Shown: positions 62,159-64,000 of the stretch, in pieces | How the letters are laid out: the number at the start of each line of letters is the position of its first letter | Position numbering within the stretch: position 1 is the stretch's first letter | From: G963691835 sp963691835 | GTDB lineage: Bacteria > Pseudomonadota > Alphaproteobacteria > Thalassobaculales > Thalassobaculaceae | NCBI GenBank assembly: GCA_963691835.1 | Contig: OY829383.1 | Location: 5,022,001 to 5,086,000 of the forward strand | Length of the DNA stretch: 64,000 nt | Reading direction: 5' to 3' | Notes under the pieces: generated by a model | Seen by the model: only the letters and a program-made list of their open reading frames with translations | What the model was told of the DNA's origin: nothing | The model's database searches: none | Position numbers and translations under genes: made by a program

Positions 62159-63052
62159 CTACGAACCGGGCACCGTGCCTTTTGGCAACCCCATGCAGTG
62201 CCGCGCGATCGCCCCGGGTGTTGTCAGCCAGATCTCGTCCCGATGCGAAGTAATGTGCGTCAGGGCCCTGCGAAGCGCTCTGAGCCGGAAGGGCTGGCCA
62301 ATGACAAAGGGGTGGATCACCACGGTACAGACCAACGGCCACTTGGCGGCCTGAAGAAGCATCTCATCGAACTGATCGACAATCATCGACTCGAACGCCC
62401 GGGCGTCATGCTGGCGGAACACCATGGCAGGACTGTCGTTGATCTCGATGGAGTACGGAACGGAGAGGATCGGGCCGGACCGGGTTCGCATCCAAAACGG
62501 CTGATCATCCGCCGGCCAATCCATCACGTAGCTGTAGCCGTCCTCTTTCAGAAGATCGAGCGTGACGGGCGTCTGCGCGAGGTAGGGTCCCAACCATCCC
62601 TCCGGCCGGGTACCAAACGCGCCGGTCAGTCCTTCCGTCGTCTCCCGGATCAACCGCGCTTCATCCGCCTCGAACAGCACATCCTGGCGCTCCGCATTGG
62701 TCCGGCCGTGGCCGACCACCTCGTCACCCCGGGCCTTGATCCGGTCAATGATTTGCGGGCACTCGTCGACAAGCAGCGCATTCAGATTGTGCGACGCGGG
62801 CAACTCAAACTCATCCAACAGATCGAACAGATACCACTGCCCGACCCTGTTTCCGTAGTCGCGCCACGCAAAGTTTCTTGTGGTTTGGGGAGCGCCGACC
62901 TGCGCGCTGTCCGACCCGAGCCCTTTCAGAAACCCGAAGACCTCGATGTTGTTGCAGATGGCGACGGCAAGCCTTTTCCCGCCAGGCCAGTCGTAGACGG
63001 GACGCTCTGGGAGCGGAACGTAGTCATATCGGTCGTGCATGGGCAGACGCAT
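62159..63052 (-). CDS. Polysaccharide-deacetylase-family hydrolase (PuuE-like)
   Basis: The 297-residue protein has the NodB-type fold seen in cofactor-independent allantoinases and related amidases: VAICNNIEVF near the start, NLNALLVDECPQII, DEVVGHGRTN, RPEGWLGPYLAQTP, YVMDWPADDQPFWM and VIHPFVIGQP. The DW-x-x-DD-x-P motif is typical of the PuuE-like branch rather than chitin deacetylases. GGAGAGGAACG precedes the ATG at 63052. It is divergent from the isochorismatase-family gene, which suggests a joint amide or ureide pathway (inference). Confidence 0.85.
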   Translation of the reverse strand: MRLPMHDRYDYVPLPERPVYDWPGGKRLAVAICNNIEVFGFLKGLGSDSAQVGAPQTTRNFAWRDYGNRVGQWYLFDLLDEFELPASHNLNALLVDECPQIIDRIKARGDEVVGHGRTNAERQDVLFEADEARLIRETTEGLTGAFGTRPEGWLGPYLAQTPVTLDLLKEDGYSYVMDWPADDQPFWMRTRSGPILSVPYSIEINDSPAMVFRQHDARAFESMIVDQFDEMLLQAAKWPLVCTVVIHPFVIGQPFRLRALRRALTHITSHRDEIWLTTPGAIARHCMGLPKGTVPGS

Positions 63053-63155
63053 TCGTTCCTCTCCAGACCTACAACAAGGAAGGACCCAAACTTGACAAGG
63101 GTCCCGCACCGCCGTCAATTCGACAGCGTTTCTGAAGGCAATACGGGAGTGGCCA

Positions 63156-63833
63156 ATGCGGCCCTGGTCCGGGATCATCAGTGAGGATGAGGACAAGCGC
63201 TATGACGCCGCCGGTTTCGGGCGGCCGTCGGGTATTGGCAGCAGGCCAGCGCTGCTGATCATCGATGTTCAGTACAGAACGGTTGGGACCCAGCGGGTGC
63301 CCTATTGGGATGCGATCAAGGAGTATCCGACGGCGTGCGGTGATGCGGGATGGTCCGCGGTCGACAACATCGTGCGGCTGTTGGAGGCGTTCCGGGCGAA
63401 CGGGTTTCCCGTGCTCTATCCCCACGTCGCTCCAAAGAACGCGGCGACGGACAGCGGGCGCCTTGCGGAGAAAGTCCCGGCGATCATGACCGTCGATGCC
63501 AAAGGGTACGACTTCGTCGCCGAGATCGCGCCCGTGGACGGCGATGTGCTTCTGCCAAAGAAACACCCCAGTGCTTTCTTCGGAACGCCGCTTGCCAGTC
63601 ACCTGATCGATCTGCAGGCGGACACATTGTTCGTAACCGGATGCACCACAAGCGGCTGTGTCCGCTCGTCCGTCACCGATGCATTTGCCTACAATTTCAA
63701 GGTCGTCGTACCCGAAGACGCGGTTTATGACCGGAGCCCGACCAGCCACGCGGTGAACCTGTGGGACATGAACGCCAAATACGCGGACGTCATGACGACG
63801 GACGCCGCCCTGTCTTTGCTGATGCCCAAGTAA
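63156..63833 (+). CDS. Isochorismatase-family cysteine hydrolase (N-carbamoylsarcosine-amidase-like)
   Basis: The 225-residue protein has the catalytic triad of the family: Asp37 (LLIIDVQ), Lys135 (LPKKHPSAFFGT) and nucleophile Cys168 (TGCTTSGCVRSS). A cis-peptide VTGCTTSG turn precedes it. Members hydrolyse amides such as N-carbamoylsarcosine, ureidoacrylate or nicotinamide. The PYWDAIKEYPTACGDAGW segment near residue 50 suggests the N-carbamoylsarcosine amidase branch. It is divergent from the PuuE-like gene. Confidence 0.9.
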   Translation: MRPWSGIISEDEDKRYDAAGFGRPSGIGSRPALLIIDVQYRTVGTQRVPYWDAIKEYPTACGDAGWSAVDNIVRLLEAFRANGFPVLYPHVAPKNAATDSGRLAEKVPAIMTVDAKGYDFVAEIAPVDGDVLLPKKHPSAFFGTPLASHLIDLQADTLFVTGCTTSGCVRSSVTDAFAYNFKVVVPEDAVYDRSPTSHAVNLWDMNAKYADVMTTDAALSLLMPK

Positions 63834-63941
63834 GAAGACCCATTCGGGTCCGACTATCCAAACCGCTCCGCCTGCGTGTCCAAATCAGGCGAGACCGTAT
63901 CCAACCGCCATGGTCCCATCTGCCCGACTGGGGGGCGAGGC

Positions 63942-64000
63942 ATGAACGGCGGGATCGAGGCATTCGACTACGTCATCATCGGGGGCGGATCGGCTGGCGG
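63942..64000 (+). CDS. GMC-type oxidoreductase (3' end beyond the window)
   Basis: Only the first 19 codons are present. They read an FAD-binding Rossmann start (F-D-Y-V-I-I-G-G-G-S-A-G), typical of GMC oxidoreductases such as choline or alcohol dehydrogenases. GGGGGCGAGG lies just before the ATG. The family call rests on this short stretch and is tentative. Confidence 0.65.
   Translation, partial: MNGGIEAFDYVIIGGGSAG

Overview
The window reads as a high-GC alphaproteobacterial chromosome, probably Rhodospirillales-like. This is an inference from a DUF1489 gene, an HslV with a short pro-peptide ahead of the catalytic threonine, a secG-pyrG-kdsA order, and dense use of 4-base start/stop overlaps with ATG, GTG and TTG starts. 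I see no tRNA, rRNA, CRISPR array, insertion sequence or prophage. Coding density is very high and no gene-free stretch exceeds about 260 bases.

Layout. 1-6.7 kb: a signalling island with a large membrane-bound hybrid histidine kinase (its start lies before the window), a receiver-EAL protein and a receiver protein with a detached C-terminal domain. 7.0-8.6 kb: a small membrane-anchored protein and a secreted lytic transglycosylase, closed by a strong terminator. 8.7-11.8 kb: two translationally coupled genes of unknown function, a hairpin, and a PcfJ-like protein. 11.8-13.6 kb: an IlvD/Edd sugar-acid dehydratase. 13.7-18.7 kb: a compact type II secretion operon (E-F-G-I-J-K) without C, D, L or M. 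18.8-22.3 kb: propionyl-CoA synthetase and a glycosyltransferase-like protein. 22.3-25.9 kb: an AhpD-like protein and the 2-aminoethylphosphonate pathway phnW-phnX, with a divergent LysR regulator and a clear palindromic site between them. 26.0-26.7 kb: a sulfite-oxidase-like molybdoenzyme. 26.7-37.1 kb: a divergent catabolic locus. Leftward it has pxpB, pxpC, enoyl-CoA hydratase, biotin carboxylase, an SLC13 transporter and DUF1489; rightward pxpA, an M20 peptidase and an M81 peptidase. 37.1-39.8 kb: tandem paralogous pentapeptide-repeat proteins. 39.9-46.6 kb: the C-P lyase locus phnF / phnGHIJKLM. 46.7-52.8 kb: housekeeping genes hslV, hslU, a TylF-like methyltransferase, a GNAT acetyltransferase, kdsA, pyrG and secG. 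52.9-55.7 kb: a second receiver-EAL protein, head to head with a membrane nucleotide cyclase. 55.8-61.6 kb: an orphan type VI secretion module with a long VgrG, a DUF2169 protein and a truncated TssH/ClpV. 61.8-64 kb: a small protein, a polysaccharide-deacetylase-family gene, a divergent isochorismatase-family amidase, and the start of a GMC oxidoreductase.

Functional picture. Two independent phosphonate routes lie 15 kb apart, each with its own regulator and candidate operator: C-P lyase for broad phosphonates, PhnW/PhnX for 2-aminoethylphosphonate. The pxp locus looks like a salvage route for cyclic amides or 5-oxoproline, joined to acyl-CoA chemistry and peptide hydrolysis. Two EAL proteins and a class III cyclase suggest heavy second-messenger control. 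The least explained parts are the coupled unknown genes at 8.7-10.8 kb, the hydrophobic C-terminal extension of the VgrG, and the paired pentapeptide proteins.
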